A stretch of 64,000 bases of DNA from Dietzia sp. NCCP-2495 (GCF_026011735.1 NZ_BRVN01000003.1:124001-188000), one strand, 5' to 3'; numbered from the stretch's first letter, positions 33,901 through 42,802 are shown. The notes: generated by a model not told the origin, from the letters alone. A program made the numbers and translations.

Positions 33901-35614
33901 CTGCGCACCCGGACTGCAGATCGACGCCGAGGAACCCGGCCGGTTCGCCCGTCTGCTCGACGTCCCGGCGGACACCGCCGTGACGCCACAGCTGCTGGTG
34001 CGTGCCCGGCCCGGGGAGGCGCTCGACGACGTTCTCCGCGGTGACCCCGCCACCCGATTCCGGCAGGTCCGCGCCAGTGGCGAGTCGCCGGTCACCGATC
34101 CGGCGGGCGGCCCGAGCGCCGCCGTCGACGGTGACCGGGCCACGAGTTGGCACGCCCCCGACGGGCCGTCGCCCACCCTTGACCTGGCGCTACCGGGCAG
34201 ACACCTCGTCGGCTCGCTGCGCCTGTGGGCACCCCGCTCCGCGGCCCCCGCGGCCCCGACGGTCGTGACGATCGATTCCGGTGTGCAGCGCACGACGGTC
34301 GATCTGACGACGCTCGAGCCGGAGGAGGACGGCTCCGTCGTCGTCGACCTCCCACCCGACTACACCGACGAGGTGACCCTGCGCGTCGACACCACGCGCG
34401 ACGTCCGCACGCCCGCCGGGGCACCCGTGCCCCCCGGCCTGGCGGAAGTGTGGGTGCAGGACGACACCGGCGCCCGCATCGGCGCACTCCCCGCCGCGAA
34501 CGACGAGCCCGTGACGCTGGCCTGCTCGGACGGACCCACCCTCCACATCGGTGACCGGGTGGTGGCGTTCCGGCTCACCGCGACCCGCCGGGACCTGCTC
34601 ACCGGCGCCGCCGTGACGGCCGAACCCTGCAGTAGCGGGCCCGTCGCGCTGTCGTCGGGGGCGCAGGAGGTCTCGGTCGATCCCGGGCAGGCGTTCAGCG
34701 TCGACACGGTGGGGCTCGTCGTCGTCGACCCCGAGAGCGGAGACGGTGAGGGGAACCGGGGCGTACCGAACCGGCGCGACCGTGGCCTCTCCACCGATCA
34801 CTCGGTGCCGCTCGGCGGAGCGCTGCAGCCCACCCGCGCCGTCACCACGGTGCGGTGGGACGACTCGCGGCGCGAACTCGCGGTCCCGGGGTCAACGAGG
34901 TCCCGCGTGCTCGTCGTGCCGGATTCGATCTCGCCGGCGTGGCGGGCACGGCTCGTGATCGGAGGTGACACAGCCGGGGGTGAGGCGATCGACGTGCAGC
35001 CCATCGCGATCGACGGCTGGAAACAGGGGTGGGTCCTGCCCGCCGGACCCGCCGCGACGCTCGTCCTGGACGTGCCGCTGGACCGGCCGTACCGGGCCGC
35101 GCTGCTGACCGGGCCGATCGCCGCGCTGCTCGTCGCGCTGCTGTTCCTCGTGCGCGGCCGCCATGACCGGGCCGGAGACCGCGCCCGTCCGAGGCGCGCC
35201 GGTGGCGCGGTGATCGTGGCCGCGACCGCCGCGGTCGGGTTCCTGGTGGCGGGGGTGACCGGACTCGGCCTCACCGCGGCGGTGGTCGCCGCGGCTTTGG
35301 CGACCAGCCGCTACCTCGGCGCGGCGCGGGCCCGCCGGTGGCTCGTGGTGGGATCCGGGACCGGGATCGTCCTGGGCGCGGCGCTGCTCGCCCGCGCACC
35401 GTGGCCCGATCCGCTCGGCTACGCCGGGGACGGACTCGGGCCGTCGCTGGCGACCGCCTTCGGGCTGGTCTGCGCGGGGCTCGCGCTCGGCTGGCCGTCG
35501 GTGGGCGAGGCGTCGGTGGGCGTGTCGTCGGTGAGACGTCCGGATTCCGGCAGGGCCCCGGGATCGCGGCGCGGCGTCAACCAGCCACGCGACGGCTCCT
35601 CGACCAGCGAGTAA
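30926..35614 (+). CDS. aftD: alpha-(1->3)-arabinofuranosyltransferase
   Basis: 1562 residues. Membrane GT-C enzyme that adds arabinofuranose from decaprenyl-phosphoarabinose to arabinogalactan and lipoarabinomannan. The N-terminus has ~11 helices; the first external loop VPDTKYDLVADPVGFLSGA holds the acidic residues expected for GT-C catalysis. Galactose-binding-like (F5/8 type C) modules follow at about 790-925 (AVDGDPDTTWRSGG) and 1055-1160 (AVDGDRATSWHAP), then C-terminal helices (~1390-1500). It is longer than the ~1400-residue mycobacterial protein; repeat inserts lie at ~585-600 (EGGEGV) and ~755-775 (NGPAAS). The 3' end overlaps the convergent acyltransferase by 196 bp. Confidence 0.9.
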   Translation: MIRRVRPGAGARDGIVAFLAFLLLACLQSPGLIVPDTKYDLVADPVGFLSGATHLWTGMSFAGQVQNQAYGYLFPQGPFFALFDLVGMPDWLTQRLWWAVVLTVAYLGVVRVAAALRIGTRFTRAVAGVLYALAPRMLGDLGSISSEVWPVALAPWVLLPVIRVLQGRMSPRRGGAGAALALALMGAVNAVATAAACLPAILWWAMHRPSRTWARLAAWWLPLSAAVCVWWAVPLVLLGRVSPPFLDYIESAEVTTRWSSATEALRGAATWVPFVSTDRTAGAALTSEPAFVLVTGVVAAVGVLGLLRREMPARGRLMGIAAVGLVAMTAAWVGPAGGGLAEAARAFLDGGGAPLRNVHKFEPLLRLPLVLGVAHLLAHLLAGIGRDRRSVVGALAHPERDKSVALAMIVVLAASVSVAPAWLGRLAPVGAHEKVPDHWTEAAAWLSENAPVPADPTGADPAATTRALVVPGSSFGRQVWGVTRDEPLQPLAETPWAVRDSVPLQPAPAIRALDAVQRRLADGRPAPGMAATLASLGIGYLVVRNDLSADSEAARPVLVHEAIDGSPGLVRVADFGEPVSAAPVEGGEGVEGGEGVEGGKGAGNGGNDDDEPVVVADSGLRPAYPAIEIYRVDSRLGSDATPPGPPRSATAPYTVELRDLPVVAGGPEAMAALDDLLASRDAIGSPARVTRLLEADALAAGVGPATDPFPRPKPVNSVGPVLTDSPMDRETDFGRLDHHSSAVRAEDDPRRSRGTVPDYAASVNGPAASINGPAASVADDQPPLARATWWDARVSVSSSASDSSQTGQVLPAHSVAAAVDGDPDTTWRSGGFGSGFGEWMEIETSEPVDRAVLRLTVPDPSAGPAVTSLQIRTDSGTTSVFPTLGEETTVALPPGPTSRVRVTATGFADGTRGTYFEIADIGLTSRGEDVPLLRTIALPERPDAGDPAAGDTAVAPSGWLLRQELPGRSDCVHSGQTVDGLAGAEEETGSVRCAPGLQIDAEEPGRFARLLDVPADTAVTPQLLVRARPGEALDDVLRGDPATRFRQVRASGESPVTDPAGGPSAAVDGDRATSWHAPDGPSPTLDLALPGRHLVGSLRLWAPRSAAPAAPTVVTIDSGVQRTTVDLTTLEPEEDGSVVVDLPPDYTDEVTLRVDTTRDVRTPAGAPVPPGLAEVWVQDDTGARIGALPAANDEPVTLACSDGPTLHIGDRVVAFRLTATRRDLLTGAAVTAEPCSSGPVALSSGAQEVSVDPGQAFSVDTVGLVVVDPESGDGEGNRGVPNRRDRGLSTDHSVPLGGALQPTRAVTTVRWDDSRRELAVPGSTRSRVLVVPDSISPAWRARLVIGGDTAGGEAIDVQPIAIDGWKQGWVLPAGPAATLVLDVPLDRPYRAALLTGPIAALLVALLFLVRGRHDRAGDRARPRRAGGAVIVAATAAVGFLVAGVTGLGLTAAVVAAALATSRYLGAARARRWLVVGSGTGIVLGAALLARAPWPDPLGYAGDGLGPSLATAFGLVCAGLALGWPSVGEASVGVSSVRRPDSGRAPGSRRGVNQPRDGSSTSE
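32678..32728 (+). repeat. 18-bp in-frame tandem repeat in aftD
   Basis: Units 32678-32695 and 32696-32713 are identical (gagggcggagagggggta); a third partial copy follows. They encode EGGEGV-EGGEGV-EGGKGA, in a loop between the membrane and carbohydrate-binding parts. Confidence 0.9.
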
Positions 35615-36726
35615 CTCACCGCCGCGATCACCGTCGACACCACCGCGGTGACCAGCCACACCTCGAGCATCCGGCCGGAGAACATGGGCACGAACGCGAT
35701 CTCGAACGCGAAGTACAACACCAGCACGTGCCACAGGAACACCCCGTACGACCAGCGGCCGAGCATGGTCATGGGGCCCGAGCCCAGCCCGGCGAAACGG
35801 AGACCGGCCGGCGCGAGCGCGACCGGGGCCAGCAGGCAGAACGCCACCACCGCACCCAGCGCGGTGCGGGCCGCGAACTCCGGTCCGGGCGGATGGACGA
35901 ACCCCTCGGTGAACCACTGAGGCACCGTCGTGGCCACGAACGCCACGCCCGCCAGCGCCCACCAGCCCCAGCGGGCGTGGCGGTGTCGTGCCAGCGCGGC
36001 CATACGGCCGGGCGGGGCGGCGACCAGCTCGGCGAGGATCATCCCCGCCGCGAACCACGAGGCGAACGCCGGCGGCAGGATCTGGTCGTTGAGTCGCTCG
36101 GGCAGACCCAGGTCATGCCACGGCACGAGCGCCCAGCCGAGGCTGAGTGCGGCAACCACCGAGATCACCGGGATCCGCCAGCGCGCAGCCCGGCCGCGCA
36201 GTCCGGCGAGCGAGAACCACAGCAGCGGCAGGACGAGATAGAAGGACATCTCCACGGACAGTGACCACGCGTGGGTGAGGCCCTCGACGAGGGAATCGGG
36301 GACGAACACCTGCGTCAGGGTCAGGTTGGCGACCCAGGTCGACGCCGAGGCGGACGCGTTGTGGGGCACGAGCAGGAAGGCCGCCGCCACCAACGCGAGG
36401 TAGGCGGGCATGATCCGCACGACCCGCGAGCGGAGATAGGTGCGGGCCGGGCGGGCGGTCCCCGGGGCACCGGAGCGGGCGTGCAGGGCGTGGACCCGCC
36501 AGAGGAGAAAGCCCGACAGGGCGAAGAACACCGCCACGGACAGGTCCATCCGGCCCCAGATCCGGTGGATCGCCGAGCCCGTGGACGAGGCCGTCTGGAA
36601 CGCCACGTGCGTCGTGAGAACGGCGAACGCGGCCACCGCGCGCAGTCCTTCGAGGGCCGGGACGAAGCCCCGCGCGGCGGGCAGGGTTCCGACTTCCGGG
36701 TCGGGGGTGCCTAATGCGTTCTTCAT
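35419..36726 (-). CDS. acyltransferase 3 family membrane protein (Rv0228-like)
   Basis: 435 residues from ATG 36726. Ten or so helices with the AT3 signature: PALEGLRAVAAFAVLTTHVAF (catalytic His), RMDLSVAVFFALSGFLLWR, RSRVVRIMPAYLALV, HAWSLSVEMSFYLVLPLL, and a terminal YSLVEEPSRGW. Such enzymes O-acylate sugars or lipids of the envelope. The last ~60 residues are a Pro/Ser/Thr-rich tail encoded opposite the end of aftD. M. tuberculosis Rv0228 is the positional counterpart. Confidence 0.85.
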   Translation of the reverse strand: MKNALGTPDPEVGTLPAARGFVPALEGLRAVAAFAVLTTHVAFQTASSTGSAIHRIWGRMDLSVAVFFALSGFLLWRVHALHARSGAPGTARPARTYLRSRVVRIMPAYLALVAAAFLLVPHNASASASTWVANLTLTQVFVPDSLVEGLTHAWSLSVEMSFYLVLPLLWFSLAGLRGRAARWRIPVISVVAALSLGWALVPWHDLGLPERLNDQILPPAFASWFAAGMILAELVAAPPGRMAALARHRHARWGWWALAGVAFVATTVPQWFTEGFVHPPGPEFAARTALGAVVAFCLLAPVALAPAGLRFAGLGSGPMTMLGRWSYGVFLWHVLVLYFAFEIAFVPMFSGRMLEVWLVTAVVSTVIAAVSYSLVEEPSRGWLTPRRDPGALPESGRLTDDTPTDASPTDGQPSASPAQTSPKAVASDGPSPSPA

Positions 36727-36823
36727 CACTGTTAATCTTCTCCTGATGATGGTCCGACCGGGCAATCGCCCCGAGGTACCCGGGGCGGGTCGGACCCAGG
36801 CCGCAACTCCAGGAGGACTACGG

Positions 36824-38170
36824 ATGGCACGACAGAACAATTCTGCGGGGGCGAGGTCAGCGATTCCCGCGATGGTTCTTGTAGGACTCGGCGCATTCCT
36901 CCTCACCATCGCACTCGCCCTGGTGTTCTTCGTGGTGCCGTCACAGAAGAAGACGCCGCTGGACATCAACTCCACGACGGTCACCGAGGTTGTCCCCGGC
37001 GCGGTCCTCGTCGGCAAGGCGCTGGCCGGCAACACGCCGACCGAGCTCAACGCCGATCGTCCCGAATGCCGGCCGGCGGACGGCGGAGCCGAGGGCGACG
37101 ACGCTGAGGTCGCCGAGGGCGACGACGCTGAGGTCGCCGAGGGCGACGACGCTGAGGTCGCCGAGGGCGCCGAGGCCGAGGGCGCGTCGGATTCCGACGA
37201 GCAGCTCCCGGTGAACTGCTTCATCGACAACGACATCCCGATGTTCTCGCAGCGTCGTGTCATGGCCGTCGAGCCCTCCGATTCCGACACGGTGACGTTC
37301 CAGGCCGCGCAGACGCTGATGCGTGAGGACAAGGCGGAGAGCGGCGACGAGGCCGCGCTGATCAACGCGACCATCGACCGCGTCACCCTGGACCGCGTGA
37401 CCGCCGAGCCCGTCGACGAGCCCACGAGCACCGTCCAGCTCACCCAGTCCGCCGGCGACGGTGCCGCCCCGACCGGCTTCGTCCGGAACGGCGTCCAGTA
37501 CAAGTTCCCGTTCGACACCGAGCAGCGCGCGTACGACTACTTCGACGCGAGCACCTTCACCACCAACCCGATCGAGTTCGTCGGCGAGACGACTGTCGGC
37601 GGCGTCGAGGCGTACGAGTTCAAGCAGGAGCTCGGCCCGATCGACATGTGGTCCTCGATCCGCGACCACTTCGCGTCGATCTCCGACGGCTACGACCCGA
37701 CCGTCGAGTCGGTGCTCGCGAGCTACAAGCGCGAGGGCATGAAGGCCGGCGCCTGGGGCCTCGAGGGGGACCCGGAGCGCGAGGTCGACATGACTCGCTT
37801 CTACACCAACACCCGCACGGTCTGGGTGAACCCGGAGACCGGTCAGATCGTCAACGGTTCCGAGCAGCAGTTCCAGTTCTTTGCCGAGAACCAGGCCGAG
37901 GCCGACGCGTTCTTCGCCGACAAGGCGGCCGTCGAGGAGGAGAAGGTCAACCCGACCCGCACGGCTGTCCGTTTCGATTCGGGCTGGGACGAGGCCACCC
38001 AGGAGCGCACCCTCGCGGGCGCCCAGGACTCCGCGGACACGCTCAACACGTTCGGTCGCATCGTGCCGATCATCCTCGGCATCCTCGGCATCCTGTCGCT
38101 CGCCGGCGGTATCGTGCTGGGCGGCCGGGGCAAGTCCGGCAAGAAGGGCCGTCGGGGCGCCAAGGCCTGA
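36824..38170 (+). CDS. DUF3068 (PorA-family) membrane protein, Rv0227c-like
   Basis: 448 residues. One N-terminal helix (about 14-38), a large extracytoplasmic domain, and one C-terminal helix before a Lys/Arg-rich tail (GRGKSGKKGRRGAK). This two-anchor layout and segments such as FPFDTEQRAYDYFD and the TRTVWVNPETGQIVNGSEQQFQFF region fit DUF3068, which databases label PorA family. A three-copy acidic repeat GDDAEVAE sits near residue 90. AGGAGG precedes ATG 36824 by 7 nt. Role in the mycomembrane is likely but not proven. Divergent from the acyltransferase; followed by a strong terminator. Confidence 0.85.
   Translation: MARQNNSAGARSAIPAMVLVGLGAFLLTIALALVFFVVPSQKKTPLDINSTTVTEVVPGAVLVGKALAGNTPTELNADRPECRPADGGAEGDDAEVAEGDDAEVAEGDDAEVAEGAEAEGASDSDEQLPVNCFIDNDIPMFSQRRVMAVEPSDSDTVTFQAAQTLMREDKAESGDEAALINATIDRVTLDRVTAEPVDEPTSTVQLTQSAGDGAAPTGFVRNGVQYKFPFDTEQRAYDYFDASTFTTNPIEFVGETTVGGVEAYEFKQELGPIDMWSSIRDHFASISDGYDPTVESVLASYKREGMKAGAWGLEGDPEREVDMTRFYTNTRTVWVNPETGQIVNGSEQQFQFFAENQAEADAFFADKAAVEEEKVNPTRTAVRFDSGWDEATQERTLAGAQDSADTLNTFGRIVPIILGILGILSLAGGIVLGGRGKSGKKGRRGAKA
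37091..37162 (+). repeat. 3 x 24-bp in-frame tandem repeat in the DUF3068 gene
   Basis: Three identical units (gagggcgacgacgctgaggt-cgcc) at 37091, 37115 and 37139, each encoding EGDDAEVA. Confidence 0.95.
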
Positions 38171-38203
38171 CCTGTAGCAGCAGCCCGGGGAACACAGCCC
38201 AGA

Positions 38204-38246
38204 GCGCCCCGCACAACCGATCGGTCGGATCGGATGTGCGGGGCGC
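38204..38246. terminator. bidirectional terminator
   Basis: Perfect 11-bp stem gcgccccgcac / gtgcggggcgc with a 21-nt loop, between convergent genes ending at 38170 and 38311. Confidence 0.8.
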
Positions 38247-38310
38247 ATTGTCGTGTGCGGCGGCGGTGACGCGGGACGGCGGTCAGACCGGGCGCGTCAG
38301 GCTGGGCGGG

Positions 38311-39525
38311 TCAGGCCGTGCGGGTCCCCAGCGCCCGCCAGCCCGCGACGACCGTGGTGACGACGACGACACCGAGCGCGGCAGCCAGCACCCCGACCAC
38401 GTCCCGGGGTGCGAACCACACCGCCGCCACGGTGAGCACCAGTCCGCACCAGGCGATCGTGGCCTCGACGGTCCGGTCGGTGGCGATGGTGGCGAGCAGG
38501 AACGCCTGCAGCACGCTCAGGGTCACGCCGAGTGCGGCGAACGCCCACAGGTACCCGGCCACCGGCTGGTAGTCGGCCCCGACCAGGACGGGGACGAGCG
38601 GGGACGCGACCGCCGCCGCGGCCACCACCACCGCGCCGATGCCGAGCAGGACCCCGACTGCCGAGCGGACGGCGCCCCGGTGCCCGGCGGGATCGGCCAT
38701 GCGCGGGTAGAGCACCGTGCCGACCGCCTGGGGCAGCCAGAACGCGGCCTTGGCGGCTACCGCACCGAGCGCGTACCGACCCGCGTCCTCGGGGGCCAGG
38801 AGTGCCCGCGCCAGCAGGAGGTCGACGGAGGTCAGGGCCATCATGACCAGTTGCACCTGCCCGGCCGCGAGGACCGACGCGACGCCCACCGTCGACGACC
38901 CGGCATCGCCGGGAGACGTGCGGCGGCCGGCGGCGACGATCCGCGCTGCGACCAGCCACGACAAGGCCACACCGACCGCTCCCGCGGCCAGGGCCGCACC
39001 GACCCCACCGCCGAACGCGAGCACGGCCACCGCCGGCACCACCTTGCCGGCCCCTGCCGTGGCGAGCACGATCCCCAGAGCCCGGAACCGTTCAGCTCCC
39101 TGGAGCAGGCCCTGCTCGGTGGCGAGCAGGCACAGGATCGGTCCGGGGGCGAGGGCGGCGGCCGTCGCGGCGAGCGGGGTGTCGAGGAATAGGGATACCG
39201 GCGCCACCGCGAGCGCGGCGATCAGGGCCACCAGGAGGGCGACCCGGCGGCCCAGCGGTCGCAGTCGGTCGCCCGGGATCCCCCGCACGAGCTCGCGCGC
39301 CACGACGGCCTGCAGTGCCAGCGACGGCACGGCCACCAGCAGTTGCGCAGAGAGCAGCGCGGCGAACGCACCGTAGCCCTCCGGGCCCAGCCACCGGGAT
39401 GCCGGCAGGTGCAGGAGGTAGGCGGCGATATTGGCGAGTATCGAGCCCGCCGTTACCGCCCCGGCGCCCGTCAGGAAGCGCCAGGTGGCCGAGTTCGGCG
39501 TCGCCTCGCGCTTCGGAAGAGTCAC
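38311..39525 (-). CDS. polysaccharide flippase (MOP/Wzx-like)
   Basis: 404 residues, about 12 helices with the MOP-exporter pattern: GAVTAGSILANIAAYLLHLPASRWLGPEGYGAFAAL at the start and AGRYALGAVAAKAAFWLPQAVGTVLYPRMADP in the middle. Such proteins move lipid-linked sugars across the membrane. It sits among envelope glycosylation genes, so an arabinogalactan or glycolipid precursor is a fair guess. GTG 39525 follows a TACGAT -10 element by 7 nt. Confidence 0.8.
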   Translation of the reverse strand: MTLPKREATPNSATWRFLTGAGAVTAGSILANIAAYLLHLPASRWLGPEGYGAFAALLSAQLLVAVPSLALQAVVARELVRGIPGDRLRPLGRRVALLVALIAALAVAPVSLFLDTPLAATAAALAPGPILCLLATEQGLLQGAERFRALGIVLATAGAGKVVPAVAVLAFGGGVGAALAAGAVGVALSWLVAARIVAAGRRTSPGDAGSSTVGVASVLAAGQVQLVMMALTSVDLLLARALLAPEDAGRYALGAVAAKAAFWLPQAVGTVLYPRMADPAGHRGAVRSAVGVLLGIGAVVVAAAAVASPLVPVLVGADYQPVAGYLWAFAALGVTLSVLQAFLLATIATDRTVEATIAWCGLVLTVAAVWFAPRDVVGVLAAALGVVVVTTVVAGWRALGTRTA

Positions 39526-39532
39526 ACCGGTG

Positions 39533-39538
39533 ATCGTA
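39533..39538 (-). promoter_or_regulatory. -10 element TACGAT, leaderless
   Basis: Minus strand, perfect TAnnnT, 7 nt before GTG 39525. Confidence 0.55.
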
Positions 39539-39629
39539 GGCGGGGGCGGTGACGGCTCCGGTGGCGGTGGTGCGGGGTCCGGTCCGGGCGTGGGAGTGTC
39601 CGGCCCTGCAGACGTGATGGAATGTGCGC

Positions 39630-41537
39630 ATGTCAGCCCCCGCCTCAGGTCATCGCCGTGCCGCGCTCGTCGACGCCGGCGTCGGCCTGGTCGTGACGAC
39701 GGCCCTGCTGGCGGGCCTGGCGCGGCCGGGCTTCCCGCTCCTGCGGGACTGGGTGGCCACCCCGCGGCCTCCGTTGTCGGACGCGGCGCTCGGTCTCGGG
39801 GAGTCGGCGGCGCGGGCGGTGCCGCAGGATGTCGCCGTGGTGTGGGCGAGCCGCGTGCTTTCCGCGGTCGGGTTGCCGGTCTGGCCGCTGACGGGGCTGC
39901 TCACGGCGGTGTTCTGCGTGTGGCTCGCCGTGGCGGCGGGCGCGCTGGTGCGGATGGTCGCGGACGAGCTCCCCGGACCGTCGGCGGTCGGGCCCAGCCC
40001 GTCTGCGGTTCGGGCCGCTGCGCTCCGGCTGCCCGCGGTGGTGCTGGCGGTGTGGAATCCGTTCGTCGTGGAACGCCTGCTGCAGGGGCACTGGTCGCTG
40101 CTCGCCGGTGTCGCGGCGGTCATGACGATGCCGGTGCTGCTCGCCCGGGCCACGGGACGGTTGCGTGTCGCCGGCGCGTGTGCGGCGTTGGCGGTCGCCG
40201 GTCTCACCCCGACCGGCTGGGTGCTGGCCGTCGTCGCCGCCGCGGTGGCCCTGGTCTGCGTGGGTGGACGCAGTCCGCGGCGGGGCGCCGCCGTCGCCCT
40301 CGCCGTGACCGCGGCGCTCACGGCGCTGCCGTGGCTGCTCGCGACGGTTATCGCCGGTGGTGTTGCAGCGGGAGGTGCTGCCGGGGCGTCGGGCGGGACG
40401 ACCGGTGTGGCCGCGTTCGCCGCGCGCGCCGAGCCCGGGATCGGGACGGCCGGGTCGGTGGTGGCGTTGGGCGGCATCTGGAACTCGCAGGCGGTGCCGC
40501 CGTCGCGGGCGACGTGGTGGGCGGCCGTGGCGCTGGTGCTGCTGCTCGTGGTGTGGGCGCTGGCGGCGCCGGGACTGTGGCGGGCCCGTCGGCACCCGGC
40601 GGTCCGGGCGACGGTCCCCGTGGCGATCGCGGTCTGGGTGCTGGTGGTGCTCGCGGCGACCGGTCCGGGGATCGCCCTGCTCGACGCGCTGGTCGGGGCC
40701 GTTCCGGGCGCCGGGCTGCTTCGGGACACCCAGAAGTTCGTGGCGCTGGCGCTGCCCGCGACCGTCCTCGCGTACTCCTTCGCGACGGCGGCCGTGACGC
40801 GCGCCCTGACCTCCCGCCCGCTGGGTGCGGTCGGCGTGGCCGTGGCGGTCACCGCCGTCGTGCTGGCCGCCGTCCCGGACGCCCCCCGCGCTCTGTGGGA
40901 CCAGCTGCGGCCGGTGACGTATGGGCCCGGCTGGACGGAGGTGGCCGGGATCGTCGACGGGCAGCCCGGTGACCTGCTCGTCCTGCCGGCGGGATCGTTC
41001 CGGTCCACGCCCCTGTGGGTCGACGGTCGCGCGGTCCTCGACCCGGCGCCGAGGCTGCTCGACGCCCGCGTCCTGGTCGCAGGTGATCTCGTCGTGGGCG
41101 GAGCAACGAGTGGCACGACGAGCGGCGCGACCGGCGGCACTACCCCGGCGGGCGCGGGGCAGTCGAGCCAGACCGTGTCGGGGGAGGGGGACCGTGCGCG
41201 GCGGGCCACCGACGCGCTGCTGCGCGGCGAGGATCCGCGCGTCCTGGCCGGCATGGGCGTGCGGTGGGTGCTCGACGAGCGCACGTCGGCGGGGCCGCGC
41301 GGCGAGTCGGCGACGACCCTGGACGATCCGACGACGACGAAGTTCTCCGACACCGAGCTCACCCTCTACGAGCTGCCGCGACCTGAGGGGTCGGACTGGT
41401 CGACCGGCACGGGCACCGGCACCGGCACCGGCGCCTCGACGACCGAGCGGGCGGCGGTTCTCGCGGCCCACGCGGCGTGGCTGATCGCGATGGCGGTGGC
41501 GCTCGCGCTGGCGGTCAGTCGACGGTCCGGCCGCTGA
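39630..41537 (+). CDS. large integral membrane protein (Rv0226c-like)
   Basis: 635 residues from ATG 39630 (GTG 39624 also possible). Eleven or so helices with a GT-C-like layout: an early external loop LARPGFPLLRDWVATPRPPLS, VWNPFVVERLLQGHWSLLAG, and GLLRDTQKFVALALP. A soluble part (about 430-610) carries Thr/Gly repeats (TSGTTSGATGGTTP, TGTGTGTGTGAS) before a last helix. It lies next to the GT4 and methyltransferase genes, as does Rv0226c. No activity is proven. Its last 23 bp overlap the convergent glycosyltransferase gene. Confidence 0.75.
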   Translation: MSAPASGHRRAALVDAGVGLVVTTALLAGLARPGFPLLRDWVATPRPPLSDAALGLGESAARAVPQDVAVVWASRVLSAVGLPVWPLTGLLTAVFCVWLAVAAGALVRMVADELPGPSAVGPSPSAVRAAALRLPAVVLAVWNPFVVERLLQGHWSLLAGVAAVMTMPVLLARATGRLRVAGACAALAVAGLTPTGWVLAVVAAAVALVCVGGRSPRRGAAVALAVTAALTALPWLLATVIAGGVAAGGAAGASGGTTGVAAFAARAEPGIGTAGSVVALGGIWNSQAVPPSRATWWAAVALVLLLVVWALAAPGLWRARRHPAVRATVPVAIAVWVLVVLAATGPGIALLDALVGAVPGAGLLRDTQKFVALALPATVLAYSFATAAVTRALTSRPLGAVGVAVAVTAVVLAAVPDAPRALWDQLRPVTYGPGWTEVAGIVDGQPGDLLVLPAGSFRSTPLWVDGRAVLDPAPRLLDARVLVAGDLVVGGATSGTTSGATGGTTPAGAGQSSQTVSGEGDRARRATDALLRGEDPRVLAGMGVRWVLDERTSAGPRGESATTLDDPTTTKFSDTELTLYELPRPEGSDWSTGTGTGTGTGASTTERAAVLAAHAAWLIAMAVALALAVSRRSGR

Positions 41538-42717
41538 TCACCCCACTGACGCGACGCCCGGCGGCCACGGCATCGAGGACCTGCGCCATCGCCGACGCGG
41601 TGGCGGGCCACGACATCCCCGACGCCTTGCGCCTCGCCGCCTCGCCCATCCGGTCACGACGCGTCGGGTCGGCCAGGAGACTGTCCGTCGCGTCGGTCAT
41701 GGCCGCGACATCGTGGGTGAGAAGACCGGTCTCGCCGTCGTCGATCGAGTCGCGCAGTCCCGCGGCGTGGTGGTAGCCCACGGTCGGCACGCCGTGCTGC
41801 GCGGCCTCGGACACCGCCAGCCCCCAACCCTCCTTGCGCGACGGCATGAGGTGCACGGTCGCGGCGTCGAGTACCCGGTGTTTGGTGGCCTCGTCGACGA
41901 AACCGTGGAACACCACCGCGCCGGTATCCGCGGCCTCACTGGTCCCGGTGCCGAGGAGCCCGCGTTCGGCCGCGTAGTCGAGCAGCTTGTCGGCCCACCA
42001 CCCGCTGCCGATCACGTCGAGCTGCAGGCCGGGGTGCCGCGGTCGCAGGGCCGCCACCACGTCGATCGCGTCCTCGACGTGCTTGTGTGGGACGAGCCTG
42101 GACAGGACGACCAGGCGTGGAGCGGTCGCCTCGCCGGCTGCGGACACGACGTCCTCCGGCAGCGGGTCGAGGCCATTGCGCACCACCGCGATGCGTTGCG
42201 GGTCCACGCCGAGACCGGCCAGCTCCTCCGACGACGGCAGCGACACCGTCACGTACTGACTGCGCGCGTGCACCCGCGGCGCCAGCCACGATTCGATGAA
42301 CCACCCGATCGGCGCCACGACCGGCCCAGCGACGGGCCACTGCTCGCGGTGGATGTGGTGCACCAGCACCACGACGGGGGAGGTGGTGGCGAGCCGGGCG
42401 AAGAAGGGGACGCCGTTCTGGGTGTCGACGACGACGTGGGGTCGCCGCAGCTCCCCGAGCGGCCCCAGCCCGAACCGTCCCAGGACCATCGCGAGCAGCG
42501 CCAGGGGATAGACGGTGAAGCGGCCGCCCGCCCGGCTGTACCGGACACCGCTGGGAGCGGTTTCCGAGCGGGCCGCGCCGGGAGACCGCGAGGTGCGGAA
42601 GACGACGGTGTGTCCGGCAGCGGCCAGACCGTCGGCGACGTGCTCGAGGTAGCGCTCGCTTCCGCCGCCCTGCGGATGAGTGCTGTCTCGCCAGCACAGC
42701 AGCAGGATTCGGGACAC
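41515..42717 (-). CDS. GT4-family glycosyltransferase (Rv0225-like)
   Basis: 400 residues. GT-B fold: the N-terminal CWRDSTHPQGGGSERYLEHVADGL donor-site glycine loop, RIAVVRNGLDPLPEDV linker, APRLVVLSRLVPHKHVEDAID, and the C-terminal EX7E-type motif SRKEGWGLAVSEAAQHGVPTVGY. Retaining glycosyltransferase for envelope glycans or glycolipids; donor and acceptor unknown. GTG 42717 follows a TACAGT -10 element by 6 nt. Divergent from the methyltransferase gene, as Rv0225 and Rv0224c are neighbours in M. tuberculosis. Confidence 0.85.
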   Translation of the reverse strand: MSRILLLCWRDSTHPQGGGSERYLEHVADGLAAAGHTVVFRTSRSPGAARSETAPSGVRYSRAGGRFTVYPLALLAMVLGRFGLGPLGELRRPHVVVDTQNGVPFFARLATTSPVVVLVHHIHREQWPVAGPVVAPIGWFIESWLAPRVHARSQYVTVSLPSSEELAGLGVDPQRIAVVRNGLDPLPEDVVSAAGEATAPRLVVLSRLVPHKHVEDAIDVVAALRPRHPGLQLDVIGSGWWADKLLDYAAERGLLGTGTSEAADTGAVVFHGFVDEATKHRVLDAATVHLMPSRKEGWGLAVSEAAQHGVPTVGYHHAAGLRDSIDDGETGLLTHDVAAMTDATDSLLADPTRRDRMGEAARRKASGMSWPATASAMAQVLDAVAAGRRVSGVISGRTVD

Positions 42718-42723
42718 GCGGAC

Positions 42724-42729
42724 ACTGTA
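42724..42729 (-). promoter_or_regulatory. -10 element TACAGT, leaderless
   Basis: Minus strand, perfect TAnnnT, 6 nt before GTG 42717. Confidence 0.6.
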
Positions 42730-42802
42730 CTCGGGCGCCTCGCCTGAGCATTCCGCCCGGCTCCCGGGCGACGAGATCGCGGCCCGGTTCGGAGGTCGGC
42801 GG

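Noticed and set aside
36727-37518. Extending the acyltransferase N-terminus to 699 residues
   Set aside because: The extra part is antisense to the DUF3068 gene and is Ser/Thr-rich shadow sequence; AT3 proteins start at the EGLRA motif region.
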